NCBI GenBank assembly: GCA_913056305.1
Contig: CAJXMR010000013.1
Span: 1 to 52,246 of the forward strand
DNA: 52,246 nt
Direction: 5' to 3'
Origin: an uncultured Ralstonia sp.
Lineage (GTDB): Bacteria > Pseudomonadota > Gammaproteobacteria > Burkholderiales > Burkholderiaceae
The stretch's first letter is position 1; each line of letters starts with the position of its first letter. Made by a program: the position numbers and the translations under genes. Shown here piece after piece: positions 35,716 through 44,108 of this stretch. The notes under the pieces are model-generated. The model was not told the origin of the DNA and made no database searches. It saw nothing but the letters and a program-made list of their open reading frames with translations.

Positions 35716-36345
35716 ATGGCCCAACCGCCCGTCTTCACCACCCGCGATGCCGCCGATCCTGCCTTCTGGGACGAGCGCTTCAACCGAGACTTCATGCCCT
35801 GGGACGCGCAGGGCGTACCGGCAGCGTTCCGGCAATTCTGCGAAGCGCAGCCCGCGCCGCTCTCCACGCTGATCCCGGGCTGCGGCAACGCCTACGAGGC
35901 TGGCTGGCTGGCCGAGCGTGGCTGGCCCGTGACGGCCATCGACTTTGCGCCGAGTGCCGTTGCCTCGGCAAAGGACGTGTTGGGTCCGCGCGCAGGCGTG
36001 GTCGAGTTGGCGGATTTCTTCCAGTTCCAGCCGCGCCAGACGGTGCAGTGGATCTACGAACGCGCCTTCCTGTGCGCGCTGCCGCGCCGGCTATGGCCGG
36101 ACTACGCGGCCCAGGTGGCAAGGCTGTTGCCGCCGGGTGGCTTGCTGGCCGGCTTCTTTGCCGTGGTCGAGGGGCGCGAGGTCTCGCTCAAGGGCCCGCC
36201 CTTCGAGACCACGCAAGCGGAGCTGGATGCACTGCTGTTGCCGGCGTTCGAGCGGATCGCCGATGTGCCGATCGCCGAGGGCGACTCGATCCCCGTCTTT
36301 GCCGGCCGTGAGCGCTGGCAGGTCTGGCGCCGGCGCGCCGACTGA
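35716..36345 (+). CDS. Thiopurine S-methyltransferase-like (TPMT family) methyltransferase
   Basis: 209-residue class I SAM-dependent methyltransferase of the TPMT family. FWDERFNRDFMPWD (about 18-31) is the family N-terminal motif; the SAM site is LIPGCGNAYEAGWLAERGW, and AIDFAPSAVASAK and IYERAFLCALP follow. Members methylate thiols, thiocyanate or metalloids such as selenium and tellurium. It starts 13 bases after ubiB and is probably co-transcribed, but a link with ubiquinone is not established. Confidence 0.92.
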   Translation: MAQPPVFTTRDAADPAFWDERFNRDFMPWDAQGVPAAFRQFCEAQPAPLSTLIPGCGNAYEAGWLAERGWPVTAIDFAPSAVASAKDVLGPRAGVVELADFFQFQPRQTVQWIYERAFLCALPRRLWPDYAAQVARLLPPGGLLAGFFAVVEGREVSLKGPPFETTQAELDALLLPAFERIADVPIAEGDSIPVFAGRERWQVWRRRAD

Positions 36346-36436
36346 TCAGGCGCCTTCGACGCCACAGGAGCGGGCACGACCGCCGTCGTGTTGGTGCAAA
36401 GCAACATCGGCGGCAGCCCGAGAAAAGCCTGCGGGC

Positions 36437-36449
36437 GCCCGTTACGGGC
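36437..36449. repeat. Short palindrome in the gap before the symporter gene
   Basis: gcccg-tta-cgggc, 5-base arms. The 248-base gap also holds the TATAAT at 36522; nothing else is evident in it. Confidence 0.3.
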
Positions 36450-36521
36450 CATCGCTGAAAAATGTGGCAGACGGGGCGGCATTCGTGGTCGCACCAATGC
36501 CCCGCGGGGGTGTCCCATCGC

Positions 36522-36527
36522 TATAAT
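36522..36527 (+). promoter_or_regulatory. Predicted -10 box (TATAAT) for the symporter gene
   Basis: Perfect TATAAT 66 bases before the start at 36594. The expected -35 position is GC-rich and poor, suggesting activator help or a weak promoter. Confidence 0.45.
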
Positions 36528-36593
36528 CCCGCCATTTCGTCCGGCGCCCAAGCGTGGCCGCCATCGGGTTTTCCAGCTTCTTTCCGCGCTGCC

Positions 36594-38033
36594 ATGCTGA
36601 TCTGGTTCGTCATTATTTACTGGGTGATTTCGGTCGGGATCGGCCTGTGGGCCGCGCTGCGCGTGCGCAATACCGCCGACTTCGCGGTGGCGGGCCGTGG
36701 CCTGCCGTTCTACGTCGTCACCGCCACGGTGTTCGCGACGTGGTTCGGTTCCGAGACGGTGCTCGGCATTCCGTCAGTGTTTCTCAAGGACGGCCTGCAT
36801 GGCGTGGTGGCCGATCCGTTCGGTTCTTCCCTGTGCCTGATCCTGGTGGGCCTGTTCTTCGCCCGGCCGCTGTACCGGATGAACCTGCTGACCATCGGTG
36901 ACTTCTACCGCAACCGCTTCGGCCGGCTGGCCGAGGTGCTGACCACGCTGTGCATCGTCGTGTCCTACCTGGGCTGGGTGGCGGCGCAGATCAAGGCGCT
37001 GGGCCTGGTGTTCTTTACCGTCTCGGATGGCGCGCTGTCGCAGGAGACCGGCATGATGATCGGCGCGGCCAGCGTGCTGATCTACACGCTGTTCGGCGGC
37101 ATGTGGTCGGTGGCGGTGACGGACTTCATCCAGATGATCATCATCGTGATCGGCATGATGTACATCGGCTGGGAGGTCTCGGGCCAGGCCGGCGGCGTGA
37201 GCACGGTGGTGGCGCATGCGGCGGCTTCGGGCAAGTTCTCGTTCTGGCCGGCGTTCAACCCGATCGAGGTGATCGGCTTTGTGACGGCGTGGATCACCAT
37301 GATGCTGGGCTCGATTCCGCAGCAGGACGTGTTCCAGCGTGTGACCTCCTCGCGCACCGAGCGCATTGCCGGTACGGCGTCGGTGCTGGGCGGCGTGCTG
37401 TATTTCCTGTTCGCCTTCATCCCGATGTTCCTGGCGTATTCGGCCACGCTGATCGACCCGCAGATGGTCGCCAAGTACATCAACACCGATTCGCAACTGA
37501 TCCTGCCCAGGCTGGTGCTGGACCACGCGCCGCTGGTGGCGCAGGTGATGTTCTTCGGCGCGCTGCTGTCGGCCATCAAGAGCTGCGCGAGCGCGACGCT
37601 GCTGGCGCCGTCCGTCACCTTTGCCGAGAACGTGCTGCGCCCGCTGCTGCCGCGCATGGACGACCGTCGCTTCCTGCGCGTGATGCAGGCGGTGGTGCTG
37701 GTCTTCACGGTGCTGGTGACGCTGTTTGCGCTGAATTCACACCTGTCGATCTTCCACATGGTCGAGAACGCCTACAAGGTGACGCTGGTGGCCGCCTTTG
37801 TGCCGCTGGCCTTCGGCCTGTTCTGGAAGCGCGCGACCAAGCAGGGCGGCCTGCTGGCCATCATCCTCGGCCTGTCGGCGTGGATCTGGTGTGAGGTGTT
37901 CTTCCCAGAAGCGATGTTCCCGCCACAATTGGTCGGCCTGCTGGCCAGCCTGGGCGCGATGATCCTGGGCTCGCTCGGGCCGCAGTGGATCGAGAACCGC
38001 GCGCCGACCACCAAGGCGGCCACGCAAGTCTGA
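36594..38033 (+). CDS. Sodium:solute symporter (SSS family)
   Basis: 479-residue inner-membrane transporter with about 13 hydrophobic helices. SSS hallmarks are FAVAGRGLPFYVVTATVFAT, WFGSETVLGIPSVFLKDGLH near the N-terminus, GGMWSVAVTDFIQM (about 165-178), LGSIPQQDVFQRVTSSRTER (about 240-259), and LLSAIKSCASATLLAPS (about 324-340). It couples Na+ entry to uptake of an organic solute; the substrate (proline-, pantothenate- or carboxylate-like) cannot be set from this sequence. The ATG at 36594 begins directly with the first membrane helix. Monocistronic. Confidence 0.93.
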   Translation: MLIWFVIIYWVISVGIGLWAALRVRNTADFAVAGRGLPFYVVTATVFATWFGSETVLGIPSVFLKDGLHGVVADPFGSSLCLILVGLFFARPLYRMNLLTIGDFYRNRFGRLAEVLTTLCIVVSYLGWVAAQIKALGLVFFTVSDGALSQETGMMIGAASVLIYTLFGGMWSVAVTDFIQMIIIVIGMMYIGWEVSGQAGGVSTVVAHAAASGKFSFWPAFNPIEVIGFVTAWITMMLGSIPQQDVFQRVTSSRTERIAGTASVLGGVLYFLFAFIPMFLAYSATLIDPQMVAKYINTDSQLILPRLVLDHAPLVAQVMFFGALLSAIKSCASATLLAPSVTFAENVLRPLLPRMDDRRFLRVMQAVVLVFTVLVTLFALNSHLSIFHMVENAYKVTLVAAFVPLAFGLFWKRATKQGGLLAIILGLSAWIWCEVFFPEAMFPPQLVGLLASLGAMILGSLGPQWIENRAPTTKAATQV

Positions 38034-38139
38034 CCTGAGCCTGGCGGGCAGGGGCGGGCGACATGCGCGGTGTGCCACATTGTGGCGCGCCGCCATCGCC
38101 CGCTTCGCATCCGCGGTCAGGAATCCCATTGAAAGGGTT

Positions 38140-38145
38140 TATAAT
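38140..38145 (+). promoter_or_regulatory. Predicted -10 box (TATAAT) for fmdB-DUF502-aspS
   Basis: Perfect TATAAT in gggtttataattcaagg, about 150 bases before the fmdB start, in the 260-base gap after the symporter gene. The -35 match is weak. No other element is evident in this gap. Confidence 0.5.
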
Positions 38146-38293
38146 TCAAGGCTTTGCGCGCCGGCACTTGCATTGCGCGTAGCTGCCCCGATCTTTCGCG
38201 AGCCTGTGCGCGTTTCCCGCGCCGTGTTTGCGGCCTGCGCGGGCACTCCAGAAACGCTTTCTCGAATTTCGTTTGTTCCAGGGTGAGGACACC

Positions 38294-38635
38294 ATGCCGA
38301 TCTATGCTTATCGATGCGACGCCTGCGGCCACGCCAAGGATGTGCTGCAGAAGATGAGCGACGCACCGCTGACGGATTGCCCGGCATGCGGCGCGCCGGC
38401 CTTCAAAAAGCAGCTCACCGCTGCCGGCTTCCAGCTCAAGGGCTCGGGCTGGTACGTGACGGATTTCCGTGGTGGCTCGGGTGGCGCGTCGGCTGCCAGC
38501 ACGGCAGCCAAGACCGATGCCGCCGCACCGGCTGCCGCGCCGGCCGCATCCGCTGCGTCCGACAGCACGTCGTCCACGGCCAGCGCCGCTCCGGCAGCGT
38601 CGGGCGGCTGCGGCGGCTCGTGCGCTTGCCACTGA
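38294..38635 (+). CDS. FmdB family zinc-ribbon protein
   Basis: 113-residue protein. The N-terminal FmdB zinc ribbon is complete: MPIYAYRCDACG with Cys8 and Cys11, and CPACGAP with Cys29 and Cys32. Then GFQLKGSGWYVTDFRGGSGG, which is conserved in the family, a long Ala/Pro/Ser/Thr-rich disordered tail (about 65-102), and an unusual Cys-rich end GGCGGSCACH (104-113). FmdB proteins are putative regulators of unknown precise role. RBS gtgaggac. It is the first gene of a likely fmdB-DUF502-aspS operon. Confidence 0.93.
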   Translation: MPIYAYRCDACGHAKDVLQKMSDAPLTDCPACGAPAFKKQLTAAGFQLKGSGWYVTDFRGGSGGASAASTAAKTDAAAPAAAPAASAASDSTSSTASAAPAASGGCGGSCACH

Positions 38636-38666
38636 TCGCCTTCCTCATTCCTCGGCCCATCGCCCC

Positions 38667-39404
38667 ATGAAACAGAAAACCAGCGCACTCAAGACGTGGT
38701 TCCTGACCGGTCTTCTGGTGCTCGTCCCGCTTGCGATCACGCTGTGGGTGCTGTCGCTCATCATCGGCACGATGGACCAGAGCCTGGCGCTGCTGCCCTC
38801 GGCCTGGCAGCCGGATCGCCTACTCGGCGTGAAGATCCCGGGCCTGGGCGCGATCCTGACGCTGCTGTTCATCCTGATCGTGGGCGTGCTGGCGCACAAC
38901 TTCATCGGCCAGAAGCTGGTGACGTGGTGGGAAGCGCTGCTGGGCCGCATTCCCGTGGTGGGCCCGATCTATTCGAGCGTGAAGCAGGTGTCGGACACGC
39001 TGCTGTCGTCCAACGGCAATGCGTTCCGCAAGGCGCTGCTGGTGCAGTACCCGCGCGAGGGCTCGTGGACGATCGCCTTCCTGACCGGCCGCCCCGGCGG
39101 TGACGTCGAGAATCACCTGCAGGGCGAGTACGTCAGCGTCTATGTGCCGACCACGCCCAACCCGACCTCGGGCTTCTTCCTGATGATGCCCAAGGCTGAC
39201 ACCATCGAGCTGGACATGACGGTGGATGCGGCGCTCAAGTACATCGTGTCGATGGGGGTGGTGGCGCCGGAAACGCTGCCGCGCCGCACGGAGTCGCCCG
39301 ACGCGTCGCCCGAGACGGAGGACCGGTCGCCGGCCACTACGCCGCGCGGCCCCTCGAATCCGCAAGCGCTGCCCGAAGAAGGCGGCGCCGTCTCAGCCCC
39401 TTAG
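38667..39404 (+). CDS. DUF502 family membrane protein
   Basis: 245-residue protein with two membrane helices (WFLTGLLVLVPLAITLWVLS, about 11-30, and AILTLLFILIVGVLAHNFIG, about 61-80) followed by the conserved DUF502 domain (RIPVVGPIYSSVKQVSDTLL; VSVYVPTTPNPTSGFFLMMP) and a disordered Pro/Glu-rich tail. Function unknown; plant homologues (COV1 proteins) are in vascular patterning and vesicle trafficking. It sits 31 bases after fmdB and 100 before aspS, an arrangement I know from other beta-proteobacteria. Confidence 0.93.
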   Translation: MKQKTSALKTWFLTGLLVLVPLAITLWVLSLIIGTMDQSLALLPSAWQPDRLLGVKIPGLGAILTLLFILIVGVLAHNFIGQKLVTWWEALLGRIPVVGPIYSSVKQVSDTLLSSNGNAFRKALLVQYPREGSWTIAFLTGRPGGDVENHLQGEYVSVYVPTTPNPTSGFFLMMPKADTIELDMTVDAALKYIVSMGVVAPETLPRRTESPDASPETEDRSPATTPRGPSNPQALPEEGGAVSAP

Positions 39405-39504
39405 GAACACAATCGGCCGGTAGCGCGAACGCATCCCTCCGGCCCCCCGATCAACTTTCTCGCGCGACGCCCTGTTGGCGGCGCGCTTCGCGGAAAACCA
39501 CAAC

Positions 39505-41328
39505 ATGCAAATGCGTACTCAATACTGCGGTCAGGTCACCGAACAACTGCTCGGCCAGAGCGTCACCCTGTCGGGTTGGGCGCATCGCCGTCGTGACCAC
39601 GGCGGCGTGATCTTCATCGACCTGCGCGATCGTGAAGGCCTGGTGCAGATCGTGTGCGATCCGGACCGCCCGGAGATGTTCAAGGTGGCCGAAGGCGTGC
39701 GCAACGAGTTCTGCCTGCAAGTGAAGGGCGTTGTGCGCGCCCGCCCGGAAGGCACCACCAACGCCAACCTGACCAGCGGCAAGGTCGAGGTGCTGTGCCA
39801 GGAGCTGACGGTGCTCAACGCCTCCGTCACGCCGCCGTTCCAGCTCGATGACGACAACCTGTCGGAAACCACGCGCCTGACGCACCGCGTGCTGGACCTG
39901 CGCCGCCCGCAGATGCAATACAACCTGCGCCTGCGCTACAAGGTGGCGATGGAAGTGCGCAAGTACCTGGATGACAAGGGCTTCATCGACATCGAAACGC
40001 CGATGCTGACCAAGAGCACGCCCGAAGGCGCGCGCGACTACCTGGTGCCGTCGCGCGTGAACGCCGGCCAGTTCTTCGCGCTGCCGCAGTCGCCGCAGCT
40101 GTTCAAGCAGATGCTGATGGTGTCGGGCTTCGACCGCTACTACCAGATCACCAAGTGCTTCCGTGACGAAGACCTGCGCGCGGATCGCCAGCCCGAATTC
40201 ACCCAGATCGACTGCGAAACGTCGTTCCTGGGCGAGCAGGAAATCCGTGACCTGTTCGAAGAGATGATCCGCACGGTGTTCAAGAACGCCATGTCGGTCG
40301 AGCTGGATGCGAAGTTCCCGGTGATGGAGTTCCGCGAGGCGATGGCCCGCTTCGGTTCGGACAAGCCGGACCTGCGCGTCAAGCTGGAATTCACCGAGCT
40401 GACCGACGCGATGAAGGACGTCGACTTCAAGGTGTTCTCGGCTGCAGCCAACGCTGAAGGTGGCCGCGTGGTCGCGCTGCGTGTGCCCGGCGGTGCTGCC
40501 CTGTCGCGCGGTGATATCGACGCCTACGGCAAGTTCGTCGAGATCTACGGCGCCAAGGGCTTGGCCTGGATCAAGGTCAACGAAGTGGCCAAGGGCCGCG
40601 ACGGCCTGCAATCGCCGATCGTGAAGAACCTGCACGACGCGGCCATCGCCGAGATCCTCAAGCGCAGCGCCGCGCAGGATGGCGACATCCTGTTCTTCGG
40701 TGCGGACCGTGCCAAGGTGGTCAACGACGCCATGGGCGCGCTGCGCCTGAAGGTCGGCCACTCCGAGTTCGGCAAGAGCACCGGCCTGTTCGAAGACGCC
40801 TGGAGGCCGCTGTGGGTGGTCGACTTCCCGATGTTCGAGTACGACGAGGAAGATGCGCGCTGGGTGGCCATGCACCACCCGTTCACGAGCCCGAAGGACG
40901 AGCACCTGGATTACCTCGAGACCGATCCGGGCAAGTGCATCGCCAAGGCCTACGACATGGTGCTCAACGGCTGGGAAATCGGCGGCGGCTCGGTCCGGAT
41001 CTTCCAGGAAGACGTGCAGAGCAAGGTGTTCCGCGCCCTGAACATCGGCGCGGAAGAAGCGCGTGCCAAGTTCGGCTTCCTGCTGGACGCACTGCAGTAC
41101 GGCGCGCCCCCGCACGGTGGCATCGCCTTCGGCCTGGACCGCGTCGTGACGATGATGGCCGGCGCTGATTCGATCCGCGACGTGATCGCCTTCCCGAAGA
41201 CGCAGCGTGCACAGGATCTGCTCACGCAGGCCCCGAGCCCGGTCGACGAGAAGCAGTTGCGCGAACTGCACATCCGCCTGCGCGCCGCCGAGGCGAAGGT
41301 GGCTGCGCCGACCACCACGACGGCCTGA
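39505..41328 (+). CDS. aspS: Aspartate--tRNA(Asp/Asn) ligase
   Basis: 607-residue class IIb aminoacyl-tRNA synthetase. OB-fold anticodon-binding domain at the N-terminus ([20 protein letters not shown], about 19-38), motif 2 [18 protein letters not shown], the bacterial GAD insertion (about 290-420), and motif 3 GGIAFGLDR near the C-terminus. Bacterial-type enzymes of organisms that use GatCAB often charge both tRNA(Asp) and tRNA(Asn); which type this is cannot be fixed by eye. Start at 39505 (MQMRTQYCG) or 39511; both lack a strong ribosome binding site. Confidence 0.97.
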   Translation: MQMRTQYCGQVTEQLLGQSVTLSGWAHRRRDHGGVIFIDLRDREGLVQIVCDPDRPEMFKVAEGVRNEFCLQVKGVVRARPEGTTNANLTSGKVEVLCQELTVLNASVTPPFQLDDDNLSETTRLTHRVLDLRRPQMQYNLRLRYKVAMEVRKYLDDKGFIDIETPMLTKSTPEGARDYLVPSRVNAGQFFALPQSPQLFKQMLMVSGFDRYYQITKCFRDEDLRADRQPEFTQIDCETSFLGEQEIRDLFEEMIRTVFKNAMSVELDAKFPVMEFREAMARFGSDKPDLRVKLEFTELTDAMKDVDFKVFSAAANAEGGRVVALRVPGGAALSRGDIDAYGKFVEIYGAKGLAWIKVNEVAKGRDGLQSPIVKNLHDAAIAEILKRSAAQDGDILFFGADRAKVVNDAMGALRLKVGHSEFGKSTGLFEDAWRPLWVVDFPMFEYDEEDARWVAMHHPFTSPKDEHLDYLETDPGKCIAKAYDMVLNGWEIGGGSVRIFQEDVQSKVFRALNIGAEEARAKFGFLLDALQYGAPPHGGIAFGLDRVVTMMAGADSIRDVIAFPKTQRAQDLLTQAPSPVDEKQLRELHIRLRAAEAKVAAPTTTTA

Positions 41329-41349
41329 TCGATCGTTTCTTGTGTGCGC

Positions 41350-41390
41350 AAAGCCGCGCCTGCCCGATGAGGGCGGCGCGGTTTTTCTTT
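41350..41390 (+). terminator. Rho-independent terminator after aspS
   Basis: ccgcgcc (41354-41360) pairs with ggcgcgg (41375-41381), with an extended base (aaag / tttt) and a T-rich tail, 26 bases after the aspS stop. Confidence 0.85.
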
Positions 41391-41542
41391 GCGGTCGCCG
41401 GTCCGCCGCTGGACGAACCGTGACGGATTTCCGGGAACGATTTGCACCGGCGGGCGCTCAAGAGAAGAACGCCGGCCGTACGCGGCTGCGGTAAGCTACA
41501 GGACTGCGGCGCATTGGCGCCGTTCGTTGTCTTCCATCCGTC

Positions 41543-42028
41543 ATGCCGCACAAGATTCCCGTCTCCGTCCTCGTCGTCATCCACACGCCCGATCTGCAAG
41601 TGCTGGTGATGGAACGGGCGGACCACCCGGGCTTCTGGCAATCCGTGACCGGTAGTTGTGATGCGCTCGATGAGCCCTTGGCCGAGACCGCCCGCCGCGA
41701 GGTGCAAGAGGAAACCGGCATCGACGCGGTCCGGCATCACCTGATCGATTGGGGCCACCAGATCGAATACGAGATCTACCCGCGCTGGCGCCACCGCTAC
41801 GCGCCGGGCGTCACGCGCAACACCGAGCATTGGTTCGGCCTGCTGGTGAGCGGCAAGGTGCCGGTGCGGCTGGCGCCGCGCGAGCATCTGCAGGCCGAAT
41901 GGCTGCCATACCAGGAAGCTGCCGCGCGCTGCTTCTCGCGCAGCAATGGCGAGGCCATCCTGCAACTGCCCGAGCGCCTGGCCGCCTATACCGCGCGGCA
42001 GGCAGCGATCGCAAGGGATCGGGCCTGA
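41543..42028 (+). CDS. nudB: Dihydroneopterin triphosphate diphosphatase (Nudix)
   Basis: 161-residue Nudix hydrolase. The Nudix box is GSCDALDEPLAETARREVQ followed by EETGI. MERADHPGFWQSVTGS and the downstream EHWFGL and EHLQAEWLPY fit NudB, which removes pyrophosphate from dihydroneopterin triphosphate in folate synthesis; general Nudix activity is the fallback. The EEP-family gene starts one base after its stop. Confidence 0.92.
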   Translation: MPHKIPVSVLVVIHTPDLQVLVMERADHPGFWQSVTGSCDALDEPLAETARREVQEETGIDAVRHHLIDWGHQIEYEIYPRWRHRYAPGVTRNTEHWFGLLVSGKVPVRLAPREHLQAEWLPYQEAAARCFSRSNGEAILQLPERLAAYTARQAAIARDRA

Positions 42029-42029
42029 C

Positions 42030-42776
42030 ATGCTGCGTCTGCGCGTCGCCACCTACAACATCCACAAAGGCGTCACAGGCATCGCGCGGCGCGTGCGCGT
42101 GCACGATGTGCGGCAGGGTCTACACACCATGGACGCCGACATCGTCTTCCTGCAGGAAGTGCAGGACCGCAACGACCGCCTCGTCGCCGCCGAGCTGTTC
42201 GACCCGCATTACACGCAGCTGCGCTACCTCGCCACCGATGTCTATCCGCACACGGTCTACGGCCGCAACGCGGTGTACGACCACGGGCACCATGGCAACG
42301 CGATCCTGTCGCGGTTCCCGATCCTGCTGTCGGAGAACCTCGATATCTCCGATCACCGCTTCGAGCAGCGCGGGCTGCTGCATGCCGTGACCGATCTCGG
42401 CTTTGGCGAGGTGCATCTGCTGTGCGCGCACTTTGGCCTGTTCGCGCGCAGCCGGCAGCGGCAGGCCGAGGCGCTGATCGAACGCGTGCGCTCGGTCGTG
42501 CCCAAGCACGCGCCGCTGGTGGTGGCGGGGGACTTCAACGACTGGAACAACCGGCTCGACCGCATGATCTGCCAGGGGCTTGGCGCCACCGAGGTGGCCG
42601 ACAAGGCGGCCGACGCGCGCCCGCTGCGCACCTTCCCGAGCCACCTGCCGTGGCTGCGGCTGGACCGCATCTACGTGCGCGGCTTCGACATCGAGCGTGC
42701 GCACGCGCTGACCGGCCGCGAATGGGCGCAGCGCTCCGACCACGTGCCCCTGCTGGCGGAACTGGCGCGCCCATGA
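42030..42776 (+). CDS. Endonuclease/exonuclease/phosphatase (EEP) family protein
   Basis: 248-residue metal-dependent hydrolase of the EEP superfamily. Catalytic motifs are visible in order: ATYNIHKG (residues 7-14), DIVFLQEVQ with the metal-binding Glu (about 37-45), GNAILSRFPI, VVAGDFNDWN (about 163-172) and RSDHVPLLAEL with the terminal catalytic His (about 234-244). No signal peptide. Genes of this type often precede clsB (E. coli YbhP-ClsB), and here too the stop overlaps the clsB start (ATGA). Substrate could be a phospholipid-derived or nucleic acid phosphodiester. Confidence 0.93.
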   Translation: MLRLRVATYNIHKGVTGIARRVRVHDVRQGLHTMDADIVFLQEVQDRNDRLVAAELFDPHYTQLRYLATDVYPHTVYGRNAVYDHGHHGNAILSRFPILLSENLDISDHRFEQRGLLHAVTDLGFGEVHLLCAHFGLFARSRQRQAEALIERVRSVVPKHAPLVVAGDFNDWNNRLDRMICQGLGATEVADKAADARPLRTFPSHLPWLRLDRIYVRGFDIERAHALTGREWAQRSDHVPLLAELARP

Positions 42777-44053
42777 GGGTCGTGCGCGATGCGGGTCCGC
42801 TGCGCTCCGAGTGGCGGCGGGGCAAGCCCCTGCCGGGCAACCGCGTCGATCTGCTGCAGGGCGGCGCCGCGTTCTTTCCCGCCCTGATCGACGCCATCGA
42901 TGGTGCGCAGCATCGCGTGGCGCTGGAAACCTACATCTACACCGACGATGCCACCGCGCATCGCGTGACCGAAGCACTGGTGCGCGCGGCCGGACGGGGT
43001 GTCGAGGTCCGCGTCACGGTCGACGGTTTTGGCACCGGCACGCTGCCGGGCAGCATCGCCGCGATGCTCGATGCGGCCGGTGTGACCTGGCGCGTGTACC
43101 AGCCCGTGCTGGGCTTTCTCCTGCAGCGCCGCTACCTGCGCCGTCTGCATCGCAAGATCACCCTCATCGACGACGATGTCGCGTTCGTCGGCGGCATCAA
43201 CATCATCGACGACCTGAACCATGCGCCGCTGCAAGACAGCCAGCTCGATGCGCGCTATGACTTTGCCGTCCGTGTGCGCGGGCCGCTGGTGAGCCAGATC
43301 GCGCTCACGACGGACCGCCTGTGGTGGCAGATGGGCCTGCGCGAAGGCGTGCGCGAGGTCGGCGTGACGGGTGTCGCCGCCGAGTTTCCGGTGATGACGG
43401 ATGCGCCCAAGCCGCGCGCTCGTGGTGCATTCGGCGGCGCGTCCGGTGCCGAGCCGGATCACGCGTCGGGCAATGTGCTGGCGTCGCTGGTGCTGCGCGA
43501 CAACGTGCGCAACCGGCGCGCCATCGAGCGTGAATACCTGCGCGCACTGGGCACGGCGCGGCAGGAGGTGATCATCGCCAACGCGTACTTCCTGCCGGGC
43601 GGGCGCTTCATGCGCGCGCTGGCCGCCTGCCGCCAGCGCGGCGTGCGCGTGCGGATGCTGCTGCAGGGGCAGGTCGAATACCGCCTGCAGCATTACGCGA
43701 CACGCTCGCTGTATCACATGCTGCTGCGCGATGGCGTGGAGATCCACGAGTACACCGCCAGCTTCCTGCACGCCAAGGTGGCAGTGGCGGATGGGCGCTG
43801 GGCAACGATCGGCTCGAGCAACATCGATCCGTTCAGCCTGCTGCTCGCACGCGAGGCCAACGTCGTCGCCTGGGATGCGACCGTGGCCGGGCACCTGCGC
43901 GTGGCACTGGAAGACGCCATCGCGCGCCACGCACGGCCTGTCCTGGCCGACGCGCATGCCGCGCGCCCGTGGTGGTCGCGCCTGGCCGATTGGTGCGCGT
44001 ATCGGCTGGTGCGGCTGGGTGTGGTCATCAGCGGAGGCGCCGCGCAGTACTAG
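42773..44053 (+). CDS. clsB: Cardiolipin synthase B
   Basis: 426-residue phospholipase D superfamily enzyme. Two HKD motifs are present: HRKITLIDDDVAFVGG from His126 and HAKVAVADGRWATIGSSN from His333. ALETYIYTDDATAHRVTEAL and AYFLPGGRFMRAL complete the family pattern. ClsB-type enzymes transfer phosphatidyl groups to make cardiolipin at the inner membrane. The N-terminus lacks the two membrane helices of ClsA, consistent with ClsB; a C-terminal amphipathic or hydrophobic stretch is present (WCAYRLVRLGVVISG). Start overlaps the upstream stop. Confidence 0.95.
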   Translation: MRVVRDAGPLRSEWRRGKPLPGNRVDLLQGGAAFFPALIDAIDGAQHRVALETYIYTDDATAHRVTEALVRAAGRGVEVRVTVDGFGTGTLPGSIAAMLDAAGVTWRVYQPVLGFLLQRRYLRRLHRKITLIDDDVAFVGGINIIDDLNHAPLQDSQLDARYDFAVRVRGPLVSQIALTTDRLWWQMGLREGVREVGVTGVAAEFPVMTDAPKPRARGAFGGASGAEPDHASGNVLASLVLRDNVRNRRAIEREYLRALGTARQEVIIANAYFLPGGRFMRALAACRQRGVRVRMLLQGQVEYRLQHYATRSLYHMLLRDGVEIHEYTASFLHAKVAVADGRWATIGSSNIDPFSLLLAREANVVAWDATVAGHLRVALEDAIARHARPVLADAHAARPWWSRLADWCAYRLVRLGVVISGGAAQY

Positions 44054-44065
44054 CCGCAGACGCAG

Positions 44066-44093
44066 CAACAAACACAACAACAAACACAACAAC
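44066..44093 (+). repeat. Tandem 12-mer caacaaacacaa, 2.3 copies, in the leader of the CoA-transferase gene
   Basis: Two exact copies (44066-44077 and 44078-44089) plus caac. C/A-only sequence is unstructured in RNA and lies just before the RBS region of the gene starting at 44109, so it may act as a translation enhancer or unstructured leader. Confidence 0.7.
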
Positions 44094-44108
44094 GACAGCG
44101 GAGACAAC

